64,000 bases of DNA from an uncultured Flavobacteriaceae bacterium (GTDB lineage Bacteria; Bacteroidota; Bacteroidia; Flavobacteriales; Flavobacteriaceae), in assembly GCA_947493175.1 (NCBI GenBank), contig CANLQD010000001.1, positions 186,001 through 250,000 of the forward strand, written 5' to 3'. This document shows positions 27,513 to 35,778 of the stretch, piece after piece. Position 1 is the first letter of the stretch. Every line of letters starts with the position of its first letter. The translations under genes were made by a program, and so were the position numbers. A model generated the notes under the pieces. That model saw nothing but the letters and a program-made list of their open reading frames with translations. It did not search any database and was not told the origin of the DNA.

Positions 27513-28886
27513 TTACAAGTTCGGCACTTTCACGCTACCGCCTACCCAACAACTAAAGGTAACCGTTTTTCCGGCCATGCCTTCTGTAAAGATCATTTCT
27601 TTCGTAGGGGCTCTTTCAGAGTAGCTGGCAGCAGATTTGTTGGCCCTACCACTTAAAGAGGGATCTACACGAGCGGCCTTACGGGCCATATCGGCAGCCT
27701 TCCAGTAAATTGCCCGCTTTTCAAACGATGTTTTACCACAGGCATTTGCGCTACTGGCATATAGGTTGGCAATTAATAAATATGCTTTCCCATTGGCAGG
27801 GTTGGCATCTATCGCCTTTTGCGCATACTTGCGAGCTGTAGATTTACTACCTACCCTTCTATATAAAGTTGCCACCTTATAAGCTATATTAGATTTTTTG
27901 TAAGAGTCTGTTTCTAACTGCAGTGCCTTATCAAAATCTGCCACAGCACCTCTGGTATCCCCTGATTTTTGTTTCAAGGTACCGCCATATACATAAGCAT
28001 CAGCAGATGGATCCAAGGCCAATTGGGCCTCAAACAATTTTTGGAACATCGGGTCGTCGGTACATTCTTTGTTGAACATTCTACCAACCGCTCTTTTAAC
28101 CCATTTTACGTCTCCTTTCTTTTGTTCAAAGTTTTTCTGATACAGTGGAATCAAATTATCACACTCTGCCAACTGACCCAATTTGGTATCGATACTACCA
28201 CTGATCTTCCCATAATTCTCAGAGTAGCTATTATATGATTTCAAACGTTTTTTCTCTTTGGAAGTAAGGGTATTCGCCTCCTCTTTTTCTAGCAAGGGCG
28301 CAATTTTGTCAGTCAACTTTTTATTTTCTTCTTCAATTTTTTCGGTAACATCATCATACACATCGAACACCTCTTGCAAATCTTTCTTACCGGCAGTGTT
28401 TAAATCGACCAGGCTCGAAAAGTAAAGGTATAATGCCTTAGGATTGGTAAAGTTCTCCCTGTCCTTCTGGAATGCGTTATCCAAAGCATCATAAATTTCA
28501 CTATCGGAAATCATCTTATTATCGTACTTCATGAGCACCTTGTCGATTTCGACATCGGCCATCTTGCTCTTCTTGGGGAAGTATTTCATACTGTTATCGT
28601 ACAGCCCCAACAAGTCACTGATAAAACCGTCTTTTTCGGCTCCGCTGGATTTTTTAATTTTATCCTTCAATATGCGCTCTCCATAAACAAAGGTAGCCCT
28701 GTTCAAATCGGGGCATTCGTCATAGACCATTTTCCAGGGGGTGTAGGCCGCCTCATAATTTTTCACTTTTGCATGCTCCACGAAAATGGATAGGTTCGTG
28801 GTACATTCCGGATTTTGGGCCAAGGCACTACTTACTCCCATAACCCCTAATAGCATCATCGCCGTGAAGTAAATTTTCGTTTTCAT
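27513..28886 (-). CDS. Secreted TPR protein, function unknown
   Basis: 457 aa. Signal peptide of about 23 residues (MKTKIYFTAMMLLGVMGVSS...ALAQ). TPR-like repeats occur about residues 285-400: DPSADAYVYGGTLKQKSGD, AVADFDKALQLETDSYK, ARKYAQKAIDANPANGKAY. A Lys/Glu-rich helical region lies around 165-230. TPR proteins are scaffolds; this one is probably periplasmic. It sits between an outer-membrane protein and lptC in one tight run, suggesting an envelope-assembly role, but this is inference from position only. Confidence 0.85.
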   Translation of the reverse strand: MKTKIYFTAMMLLGVMGVSSALAQNPECTTNLSIFVEHAKVKNYEAAYTPWKMVYDECPDLNRATFVYGERILKDKIKKSSGAEKDGFISDLLGLYDNSMKYFPKKSKMADVEIDKVLMKYDNKMISDSEIYDALDNAFQKDRENFTNPKALYLYFSSLVDLNTAGKKDLQEVFDVYDDVTEKIEEENKKLTDKIAPLLEKEEANTLTSKEKKRLKSYNSYSENYGKISGSIDTKLGQLAECDNLIPLYQKNFEQKKGDVKWVKRAVGRMFNKECTDDPMFQKLFEAQLALDPSADAYVYGGTLKQKSGDTRGAVADFDKALQLETDSYKKSNIAYKVATLYRRVGSKSTARKYAQKAIDANPANGKAYLLIANLYASSANACGKTSFEKRAIYWKAADMARKAARVDPSLSGRANKSAASYSERAPTKEMIFTEGMAGKTVTFSCWVGGSVKVPNL

Positions 28887-28923
28887 CTATTTGGTTTTAA
28901 AGTGGTTAATGTACTAATTTTAT

Positions 28924-30213
28924 TTAATTTATCTTTCTCTTTCGGAACCAAAGATCGTTAAAGGAGAATCCTAAGTTGATTTTTAGATAGCTTTCCTCTA
29001 TCAAATCTGCCGAAGTGGTACCTCTTCTTCCCAGTTCAAAACCGAGATTTAAATTAGAGAGTTCCCTGCCGAGCGGTAGACCAAGTCCAAAAGTTATGCC
29101 AAAATTATTGACCTCTGTGTTATTGACCACCATACCGGTTCTGTCGTACCGTAATCCAGCCCTATAGGTAACCCTTTTAAAGTAGCCGTTAAAGGCGTTA
29201 TACTGAGGTATAAAAAAGCCCCCGAAAGATAGTGTACTGGCATCTTCATACACTAAATTATCAACATCTAAAAATTCGTTCGAAAACGAACTTAAACCCT
29301 GAATACTGTATTCTGCCCCCAAAAACCACTTTCTATCCTCACCAAAACCAACGCCCAAAGTGGTGGTGGTGGGTATTTTTAAATCGGTATTGCGCTGGCC
29401 AATGGCATCAAGATTTACATCAATTGCTTCTATTTCTTGTTCTACCGACGTAAAGAAAGATCCTAAACGTCTGGTATTCCTTGCCGTGAGATTTGCCTGG
29501 GTATTTACTCGCCCCGAAACGTATAGCGTATGCTTATCGGTAATCTTCGGGGTATAGTACAATGCATAATTAAAGTCCAATCCGTTTACCCGGGATGTCC
29601 TAAAATCCCTGGTACCGAACTGCACATCCTCTACACTTTGAATGCGCTCATTTTCCAGTGTTCCAAAGTTAAAGTTGGCCGTTACCCCGATACTTAAATC
29701 CTTTAATAACTGATATCCTGCGGAAAAATACACTCTGTTCAAACCACCCTCGCCTCTAAAGACATTAATTACATTAGCACCATTGGTGTTTTGACTTTCA
29801 GAGACCAGGTTATAACCAACAGAGGAAAAGGGGGCGATTCCAAATCCAATGCCAAGGCCTTTGCCCAGACTAAAGCCTAGGGCAAGGTAATCTAAATTCG
29901 TTGTAGAGCTGCTCTGTTCTTCTGTAAAACTCTTTAACCGCACTTGCCTGTTCGAAACCCCTGCAGCGTAGTTGGTGAGACCGGCCCCGTTGTTCAATTT
30001 TACGCCTAATTTGCTATAAGCCGCCGGATTCTGAAGATTGATATGGATGCTATCTCCATATACCCCTAGCGACCCCATCATTTGGTTCTCTACAGTTCCG
30101 AAGGACCTCGAATCTCCGATACCAAAATATGAATAGGGGGAAACAGTGCCATTTTGGGCATAAAGACCTGCAGCTGTTAGACAGGCTACAGCGATCACGA
30201 ATTTTTTTACCAT
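28924..30213 (-). CDS. Outer-membrane beta-barrel protein (FadL/OmpP1-like), function unknown
   Basis: 429 aa. Cleavable signal peptide (MVKKFVIAVACLTAAGLYAQ), then an alternating beta-strand pattern with many aromatic ends, terminating in LGFSFNDLWFRKRKIN. The early segment SPYSYFGIGDSRSFG and NPAAYSKL resemble flavobacterial proteins loosely annotated as OmpP1/FadL-like. Its ATG follows the coaX stop codon directly (TAA-ATG). The substrate, if any, is unknown. Confidence 0.83.
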   Translation of the reverse strand: MVKKFVIAVACLTAAGLYAQNGTVSPYSYFGIGDSRSFGTVENQMMGSLGVYGDSIHINLQNPAAYSKLGVKLNNGAGLTNYAAGVSNRQVRLKSFTEEQSSSTTNLDYLALGFSLGKGLGIGFGIAPFSSVGYNLVSESQNTNGANVINVFRGEGGLNRVYFSAGYQLLKDLSIGVTANFNFGTLENERIQSVEDVQFGTRDFRTSRVNGLDFNYALYYTPKITDKHTLYVSGRVNTQANLTARNTRRLGSFFTSVEQEIEAIDVNLDAIGQRNTDLKIPTTTTLGVGFGEDRKWFLGAEYSIQGLSSFSNEFLDVDNLVYEDASTLSFGGFFIPQYNAFNGYFKRVTYRAGLRYDRTGMVVNNTEVNNFGITFGLGLPLGRELSNLNLGFELGRRGTTSADLIEESYLKINLGFSFNDLWFRKRKIN

Positions 30214-30942
30214 TTAATGCTTGTTGTATTCCAGTAAATGATTCAACCCTGATAGGAGAAAATTGGAATCCGCAAATATGGTATTTTTTAATCGTTTTGA
30301 CAAAAATTGAGCATTGCCGCCTGTTAAAATAACTGTTAAATCTGAGAAACGGGATTTATATTGCGAAATAAACCCGTCTATTTCATGGCATAATCCATTG
30401 ATTACACCACTATGAATGCTGTTTTCGGTAGCGTTCCCGATGAAATCGGGAATCTCGCTTGGCGCTAACAAAGGAAGTCGAGCCGTTTGCCGATGCAACG
30501 CTTTATAGCGCATGTTGAGCCCCGGGGAAATGCCACCTCCCAGATATTCGCCATAGTCATTGACCATATCATAGGTTATACAGGTGCCCGCATCGACTAC
30601 CAAGGTATTGCCATGCGGATTTTTGTAAAAAGCCGCAGTTGCCAACGCGATGCGATCGGCACCCAATGTATGTGGGGTGGCATACGAGTTTTTGAAAGGT
30701 GTTCTAGTTTGTGGACTCAACTGGTGCAACCTGCAATAGACCGACAAAAGAGCTGTAATCTTTGCATCCAAGGTATTGACGGTGGCGAGTATGGCCCATT
30801 CTATTTTGGGAAATAGATCGCAGATCTCCTTTGCCGTTCGCACAACAGTTTCGAGCTCCCCTTCCTTTCGAAAAATGAGGTCTTCACCATCAAAAACGGC
30901 ATACTTCACCAGGGTGTTTCCTGCATCGACAATTAAGTTCAT
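30214..30942 (-). CDS. coaX: Type III pantothenate kinase CoaX
   Basis: 242 aa from ATG 30942. It begins MNLIVDAGNTLVKYAVFDG, with the phosphate-binding DxGNT. Further family motifs are LGADRIALATAAF and VVDAGTCITYDMV. It phosphorylates pantothenate, the first step of coenzyme A synthesis. A longer in-frame extension to 31173 would run through the tRNA gene and is rejected. It is the first gene of a six-gene minus-strand run. TAATCTTTG (one mismatch) immediately precedes the start. Confidence 0.93.
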   Translation of the reverse strand: MNLIVDAGNTLVKYAVFDGEDLIFRKEGELETVVRTAKEICDLFPKIEWAILATVNTLDAKITALLSVYCRLHQLSPQTRTPFKNSYATPHTLGADRIALATAAFYKNPHGNTLVVDAGTCITYDMVNDYGEYLGGGISPGLNMRYKALHRQTARLPLLAPSEIPDFIGNATENSIHSGVINGLCHEIDGFISQYKSRFSDLTVILTGGNAQFLSKRLKNTIFADSNFLLSGLNHLLEYNKH

Positions 30943-30996
30943 AGTACAAAGATTACAAAATGAAGTATACCCTCGTCTGCTTTTTTTACTTTTTTG

Positions 30997-31027
30997 TTTG
31001 TATATCGCAAATTTGAAATTATATTTG
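30997..31027 (+). promoter_or_regulatory. Full flavobacterial promoter for tRNA-Phe
   Basis: TTTG (30997-31000) is followed after exactly 19 bases by TATATTTG (31020-31027), a perfect match to the Bacteroidota -33/-7 promoter TTTG-N19-TAnnTTTG. Transcription would start near 31033, giving a leader of about 65 bases before the mature tRNA. Confidence 0.72.
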
Positions 31028-31097
31028 CAGCCCTTTAAAGCATCTATCGAAGATTTATTTCGATGGCAATTATGTTTTAAGGACGTAATGAAATACT

Positions 31098-31170
<73 letters not shown>

Positions 31171-31175
31171 CATTC

Positions 31176-31203
31176 AACCCTGACGATGCCGTCGGGGTTT
31201 TTT
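31176..31203 (+). terminator. Intrinsic terminator after tRNA-Phe
   Basis: CCCTGACG (31178-31185) pairs with CGTCGGGG (31190-31197) over 8 bp with a 4-base loop and one T-G pair, followed by six T (31198-31203). Two further A-T pairs extend the base of the stem. Confidence 0.85.
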
Positions 31204-31215
31204 GTTGATCGGGAC

Positions 31216-31476
31216 ATACACTTTCTATATATCATCCAAAGCAAGAAAATCGACCGATACTATGTCGGTATGACACCCGAACCGATTTACTGCCGGTAAT
31301 AACTCAATTCCCACTATTTCAAAAAAGGATGTATCAAAAGTACCGATTATTTGGGCCATCGTACTGCCAAAAAATGTTGCACCATGCGAGGGGTCGGGTA
31401 TTTAGAATGATTTATCAAACCTATGCGAAACCGGAAATTCATCGAGAAGTCCATCGATGATCTCGTTACCCTCTAA
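31216..31476 (+). pseudogene. Relic of a GIY-YIG endonuclease-domain gene
   Basis: One continuous reading frame of 87 codons reads like a small GIY-YIG protein: HFLYIIQSKKIDRYYVGMTP (the GIY..YVG core), then NSHYFKKG, then FIKPMRNRKFIEKSIDDL, the usual C-terminal helix. It is interrupted by in-frame stops TAA-TAA at 31297-31302 and TGA at 31408, and no start codon precedes it. No frameshift is needed to follow it. Small GIY-YIG proteins are common single-gene insertions next to tRNA genes in this group. It lies 12 bases after the tRNA-Phe terminator. Confidence 0.72.
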
Positions 31477-31594
31477 GACCCATCACCCAAAAGATAAACA
31501 ATGTCTAAGGTTCCCCTTATGCGTGGGGTTGTAAGTACTACAAAACAACCGTCTTGAATCTACAAAGCGATTTTTTGCACTTTCTTCACCTTAT

Positions 31595-32299
31595 TTACCT
31601 CAACATCAGCCATTCGCCTTCTTCAATTTTTTCAGTTAGAAGTGCTTTATGAGCTTTATCGATTACAAATAGTTTGGTTTCAATTACATTCTGTTGTTCG
31701 GCTTCATCCTGCTCCGAACCAAAAAAGTCGACGATAATAGCATTTGAAGTTGTCACCACCACCCTGTCGTCTAGCGACCACGAATACATGGTCTGCTTAT
31801 TGTAGAAGGCATCTTTTTCAATCATCGGCTTCCCATACTTACCCGTTAGATATTGTAAAAGATCTTTATACTCCGAAACTGCCACTTGACCATCTTCTTC
31901 ACCAATCACAAAGGCAGAAGCGAGCAGGGCCATCAAATTGCCTTCGGAGCTTTTTAGCATTTCTACCTTGTCAAAATACTTGTTCCCATAATACCCGAGG
32001 CTATCACCTTCAGCCGAAGACGGCATTTTGTATTCAATGGCCAGTAGTTTTTGTTCGTTGTTGTCATCATCATAAATGGTATCCAATACCACCTCATGGA
32101 AACCACCCCACTTTTGCAAAAGCGCTGCCTGGTTTTCCTGTTCCTTTTTAAAGGTAACCGCTTTATATATTTCATCAGCATAGAAACCATCGACATTGAA
32201 ATCGAGACTTATATTTTCCAAATCCAATTGATCCATCCCTACCTTTGGCGTTTTACAAGAAACCATTGAGATCAACAAAAGAATTATTACTTTTTTCAT
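31595..32299 (-). CDS. Lipoprotein of unknown function
   Basis: 234 aa with a lipoprotein signal peptide (LLLISMVSCKTPK, Cys16). The mature part is acidic, mixed alpha/beta in appearance, without repeats or recognisable catalytic motifs. No family recognised. Flanking regions carry no linked gene: the GIY-YIG relic lies on one side and a 627-base gap on the other. Codon use looks like that of its neighbours. Confidence 0.8.
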   Translation of the reverse strand: MKKVIILLLISMVSCKTPKVGMDQLDLENISLDFNVDGFYADEIYKAVTFKKEQENQAALLQKWGGFHEVVLDTIYDDDNNEQKLLAIEYKMPSSAEGDSLGYYGNKYFDKVEMLKSSEGNLMALLASAFVIGEEDGQVAVSEYKDLLQYLTGKYGKPMIEKDAFYNKQTMYSWSLDDRVVVTTSNAIIVDFFGSEQDEAEQQNVIETKLFVIDKAHKALLTEKIEEGEWLMLR

Positions 32300-32926
32300 A
32301 GTGAAGTTTTATCATTTTTATTTTGGTGTACCCTTTTTTCGACTTTAAAAATTCCAGCTAATAAAATTTTCAAAACCTTGAACAAAACCTACTACATGAA
32401 GGTTTTGTAGGGTCGAAGTCAATTGTTCAACATTAGCCCGTTTTCTATACACCTAACGCTATTAAAGAAAAGGTATTGTAATATTTACTCCTAGCAGCTT
32501 TACTGGATTGGGCCGCAGATGAAGTTAACCTACCAAAAGACCAATTCCCGTCAACACTAGAAACCAACGGATACTAAAACTTTAAAAAGCAACAAATCCA
32601 GTTCAAATACCGCTTTTTTGGGATAACCATACTAGGTTATCCCGTTAAGCCTTCATCTTTTACGATTTAACGATACTTTTTTATGCGTAACACCCAAATT
32701 TTCAATTTTGTACCAAAGAACACCCTATGAAAATGTTATTACTACATTTAAAAAAGGAACTAACTGGAGAAAACAAATTGGCATTGGTTACCTGTTTGGT
32801 CATTTCAATCACCATATTTTTCATTCTAAAAGTACTTACTCGACAGGTACCCTTATAAAGACCATCCTTCGCGAAGCATATGTGCGGCAAGTTGATTAAC
32901 TTTAAAATCGACAAAATTGCCTTTTT
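32300..32926. other. Intergenic region with two perfect hairpins
   Basis: 627 bases between divergent genes. Two perfect inverted repeats are seen: ACAAAACCT (32382-32390) with AGGTTTTGT (32400-32408), loop 9; and GGGATAACC (32620-32628) with GGTTATCCC (32635-32643), loop 6. Neither is followed by a T-run on its outward side, so they are not typical terminators. Short open frames here (for example 32708-32899) lack family or codon support. Confidence 0.55.
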
Positions 32927-33373
32927 ATGCTATTGACCGTTCTCCAGAGCCTCTTTAAACGGGACCTCGACAAATTGGCCTCAGAAATCGACGCCTATGC
33001 CTCCGAACAACAGTTGTGGGTAGTTGACGGCCAGATTCCCAACTCGGGCGGCACACTTTGCCTGCACCTTATAGGAAACTTGAACGCCTTCATTGGCGCA
33101 GAATTGGGCAACACAGGTTATATTCGACAAAGGGAGCTCGAATTCTCTTTAAAAAATGTCCCAAAGGCCGACCTTCTAAAACAAATAAAAGCGACGCAGC
33201 AGATGGTAGCGCACACCCTTGGAAAAATACCGGAAGATACCTTGGATAAAGAATACCCCATAGTCGTTTTCAAAGAACCTATGACCACAGGATATTTTTT
33301 GACGCACCTCGCCACCCATCTTTCTTACCACCTTGGCCAGGTCAATTACCATCGGAGAATCTTGGGTTGTTAG
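32927..33373 (+). CDS. DinB-like four-helix protein
   Basis: 148 aa, all-helical in appearance, no signal peptide. The C-terminal TGYFLTHLATHLSYHLGQVNYHRR contains His residues spaced like the metal-binding HxxxH of DinB/YfiT proteins, and LHLIGNLNAFIG near residue 45 supplies the third His. The family includes bacillithiol S-transferases and many proteins without known activity, so the reaction is undetermined. It is followed after 114 bases by the phosphotransferase gene, which has its own -7-like element. Confidence 0.78.
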   Translation: MLLTVLQSLFKRDLDKLASEIDAYASEQQLWVVDGQIPNSGGTLCLHLIGNLNAFIGAELGNTGYIRQRELEFSLKNVPKADLLKQIKATQQMVAHTLGKIPEDTLDKEYPIVVFKEPMTTGYFLTHLATHLSYHLGQVNYHRRILGC

Positions 33374-33487
33374 TTGAAAGCTGTGAAAAAAACCACTCTG
33401 GATCGCCAGTAGAAAATCATGGAAGATTAGGATTATCGGAATCTCAGAGATCGTTATCTTCGTACCTCAATCCTATAAATACATTCC

Positions 33488-34459
33488 GTGGTTTTTTTTG
33501 ATATTCATAGTCAGATCAATGAGCTTCAAGATTACTTGACCAACAAAAGTTGGCTGCTTCCGGAGGAACAGATCGACACCATTACAAAACCGGGTGATGG
33601 CAATATGAACGTGGTTTTGCGCGTGCAAACCAACCAACGCTCTTTTATTCTAAAACAATCACGACCGTTCGTTCAAAAATACCAAGAAATCGAAGCCCCT
33701 TTAGATCGTATCGCCGTGGAACATCAGTTTTACACCACTATTCAAAACGATGCAATCGCGCAACACCTCCCCGCTATTTTGAATTATTCCTCCGAAGATT
33801 ATCTGATGATGCTGCAAGACCTGGGACACTGCGAAGACATGACCTACACCTATGATCAACGGTCTATTTCTAACACGGCGATCGAAATCTTGGTCAAGGT
33901 ATTGGCGGCCATACACCAAACCAAGGCACCAATAGGTTTTCCTACAAATCTAGCATTGCGCAAGCTCAACCATCAGCATATCTTCGTGCTTCCTTTTCTA
34001 GAGGACAATGGTTTTCAATTAGATGATATCCAAAAAGGATTGCAACAACTTTCCCTACCCTATAAAAAAGACTCAGTTCTTGCAGGGAAAGTTACCGAAG
34101 TAGGCAACAACTATTTATCTAACGGCTCCGTACTGCTACATGGGGACTACTATCCCGGTAGTTGGATGACCGAACGAGACCAGCTTTATGTCATTGACCC
34201 CGAGTTCAGTTTTATGGGATTTGCCGAATTCGATTTGGGTGTCATGATAGCGCATGCCGTAATGGCCTCAATGAATAAAAGCCCTATTGACCTTGTTTTT
34301 GAAAAGTATCCCCTTACCATTGATCAAACACTCACAAAACAGGTTGCCGGCATTGAAATAATGCGACGTCTTATTGGTCTTGCCCAACTACCACTAAAGC
34401 GAACCCTCGAAGAAAAACACTATCTTTTGAGGCTGGCCCATAAAATGATCCTACCATGA
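33488..34459 (+). CDS. APH-family phosphotransferase, methylthioribose-kinase-like
   Basis: 323 aa from a GTG start. The protein-kinase-like fold is indicated by DGNMNVVLRV (nucleotide-binding strand), SFILKQSRP (Lys), the catalytic HGDYYPGSW (HGD with Ser in place of the usual Asn) and the metal-binding VIDPEFSFMGFAEFDLG. The HGDxxxGS and DPEFxFxGxxxFDxG forms are those seen in methylthioribose kinases, so a small sugar or nucleoside-derived substrate is likely; the exact one cannot be read from sequence. TATCTTCG at 33455-33462 is a one-mismatch -7 element. Its stop overlaps the next ATG (ATGA). Confidence 0.8.
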   Translation: MVFFDIHSQINELQDYLTNKSWLLPEEQIDTITKPGDGNMNVVLRVQTNQRSFILKQSRPFVQKYQEIEAPLDRIAVEHQFYTTIQNDAIAQHLPAILNYSSEDYLMMLQDLGHCEDMTYTYDQRSISNTAIEILVKVLAAIHQTKAPIGFPTNLALRKLNHQHIFVLPFLEDNGFQLDDIQKGLQQLSLPYKKDSVLAGKVTEVGNNYLSNGSVLLHGDYYPGSWMTERDQLYVIDPEFSFMGFAEFDLGVMIAHAVMASMNKSPIDLVFEKYPLTIDQTLTKQVAGIEIMRRLIGLAQLPLKRTLEEKHYLLRLAHKMILP

Positions 34460-35763
34460 GAATCCTTTCCTTTGTTGGAGTTCTTATTGTCTTCTTCGGT
34501 ACCGCGTGCAAAAGACCGAAATCGAAAGTAGACCTTCCGTCTCCTAAAAAAATAGCATATGCCAGTGACTCCCTACAACTTTCCAAAGCAGCTTATTATG
34601 ACAAAGTGCTAGGGGCATTGGTCGGGTCTGCTATTGGCGATGCCATGGGTGCTTCGACAGAAATGTGGCACCGAAAACAGATTCAGCTAAAATATGGATA
34701 TATCACTGGGCTCACCCCCGCGGTACGACCTCAATCGCCCGAAGGTACTTGGGACCACAACCTTATAGCCGGCGCTACCACCGATGACACGCGTTGGAAG
34801 TATCTAATGGTCAAATATTTCAGCGAAAACCAAGAGGCCCTGAACGCACAAAATTTTGCCCAATTTATCAGCGACCATTATCAGACAGTCATAAAATCCT
34901 TGGCCGAACCAGTTGTACTGAATGACACGGGAGAACTGGATACTCGAATCGAAAAAATAGAATGGATCAAAGAATGGGCGCGGGTTACCCTTGCCTATCA
35001 AAAGAGTCATACAGCCTATCAACAAGCCTTGAATCGATTTTATGGCGGTGAAATGTCCTGTGCCGGGCAGTTGTACACTCCTATGTTCGGCCTGTTGGCC
35101 CCTACCCCGGACGCTGCCTATGCGATGGGCTATGAACACGCCTTGTTCGATTTGGGGTACGCAAAGGATATTTCGGGCCTCGTTGCCGCTATGACACAGA
35201 TGGCCATGCGGACCACTAATATAGACTCTATTTTAAACACTGCTACATTTGTAGACCCCAATGGCTATCAAGATAGCCGTTTGGTAGGTCGCATCCCCTT
35301 TTCTATTGCGGATGCTTCCATAAAAAGCGTTCTTTCGGTTAGGGACATGGTGTTGGTCGACTCCCTTTTGGCAAAAGACTCCCTTGTCTTTAAAATGCCC
35401 GAAAAATATCCTGAAAGGTATCAAGAATGGGTACGGCAAGAAATGGTGAACCAATTTTTGGAAAAAGACAAAAGGGCCATCGCTTTTCATGCGGGGGAAA
35501 TTTGGCAGATTTTGATTACCGCGCTACAGTTTGGCGAGGGCGATTTTCAGAAAACCATGCAATTCATAGTAAATTATGGGCGTGACAACGACACTGTTGC
35601 CGCCATTGCGGGAATGATCTTAGGAGCCAAAGAAGGGTATGCAAAACTTCCGACAGAAATAAAGCAAGAAATCCTCAAAGTTAATAAAGAACTATTGGGC
35701 ATCGATTTAGAGGGGTTGGCGACCGAAATGGTCGCCAACCGATATCAAGGAGTAATTCAATAA
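34456..35763 (+). CDS. ADP-ribosylglycohydrolase-family lipoprotein
   Basis: 435 aa. Signal peptide with lipobox-like FFGTACKRPK (Cys17) predicts an envelope-anchored protein, unlike the cytoplasmic ARH enzymes. The family metal-binding motifs are visible: GALVGSAIGDAMGASTE, GATTDDTRWKYLM and YGRDNDTVAAIAGMILGA. The family removes ADP-ribose or cleaves related N-glycosidic bonds. The start overlaps the stop of the kinase-like gene as ATGA, so the two are translationally coupled. A GC-rich 11-bp hairpin lies in the last 50 bases of the gene (35714-35740). Confidence 0.87.
   Translation: MRILSFVGVLIVFFGTACKRPKSKVDLPSPKKIAYASDSLQLSKAAYYDKVLGALVGSAIGDAMGASTEMWHRKQIQLKYGYITGLTPAVRPQSPEGTWDHNLIAGATTDDTRWKYLMVKYFSENQEALNAQNFAQFISDHYQTVIKSLAEPVVLNDTGELDTRIEKIEWIKEWARVTLAYQKSHTAYQQALNRFYGGEMSCAGQLYTPMFGLLAPTPDAAYAMGYEHALFDLGYAKDISGLVAAMTQMAMRTTNIDSILNTATFVDPNGYQDSRLVGRIPFSIADASIKSVLSVRDMVLVDSLLAKDSLVFKMPEKYPERYQEWVRQEMVNQFLEKDKRAIAFHAGEIWQILITALQFGEGDFQKTMQFIVNYGRDNDTVAAIAGMILGAKEGYAKLPTEIKQEILKVNKELLGIDLEGLATEMVANRYQGVIQ
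35714..35740. repeat. Perfect 11-bp hairpin inside the end of the ADP-ribosylglycohydrolase gene
   Basis: GGTTGGCGACC (35714-35724) pairs with GGTCGCCAACC (35730-35740) around GAAAT. It sits 23 bases before the stop, next to a convergent gene only 15 bases away. No T-run follows on either strand, so terminator activity is uncertain. Confidence 0.5.
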
Positions 35764-35778
35764 AAGCTCCAAATACTT

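Noticed and set aside
32708-32899. 63-codon plus-strand frame
   Set aside because: No start-region signal or similarity, and it lies in a gap with poor coding character.
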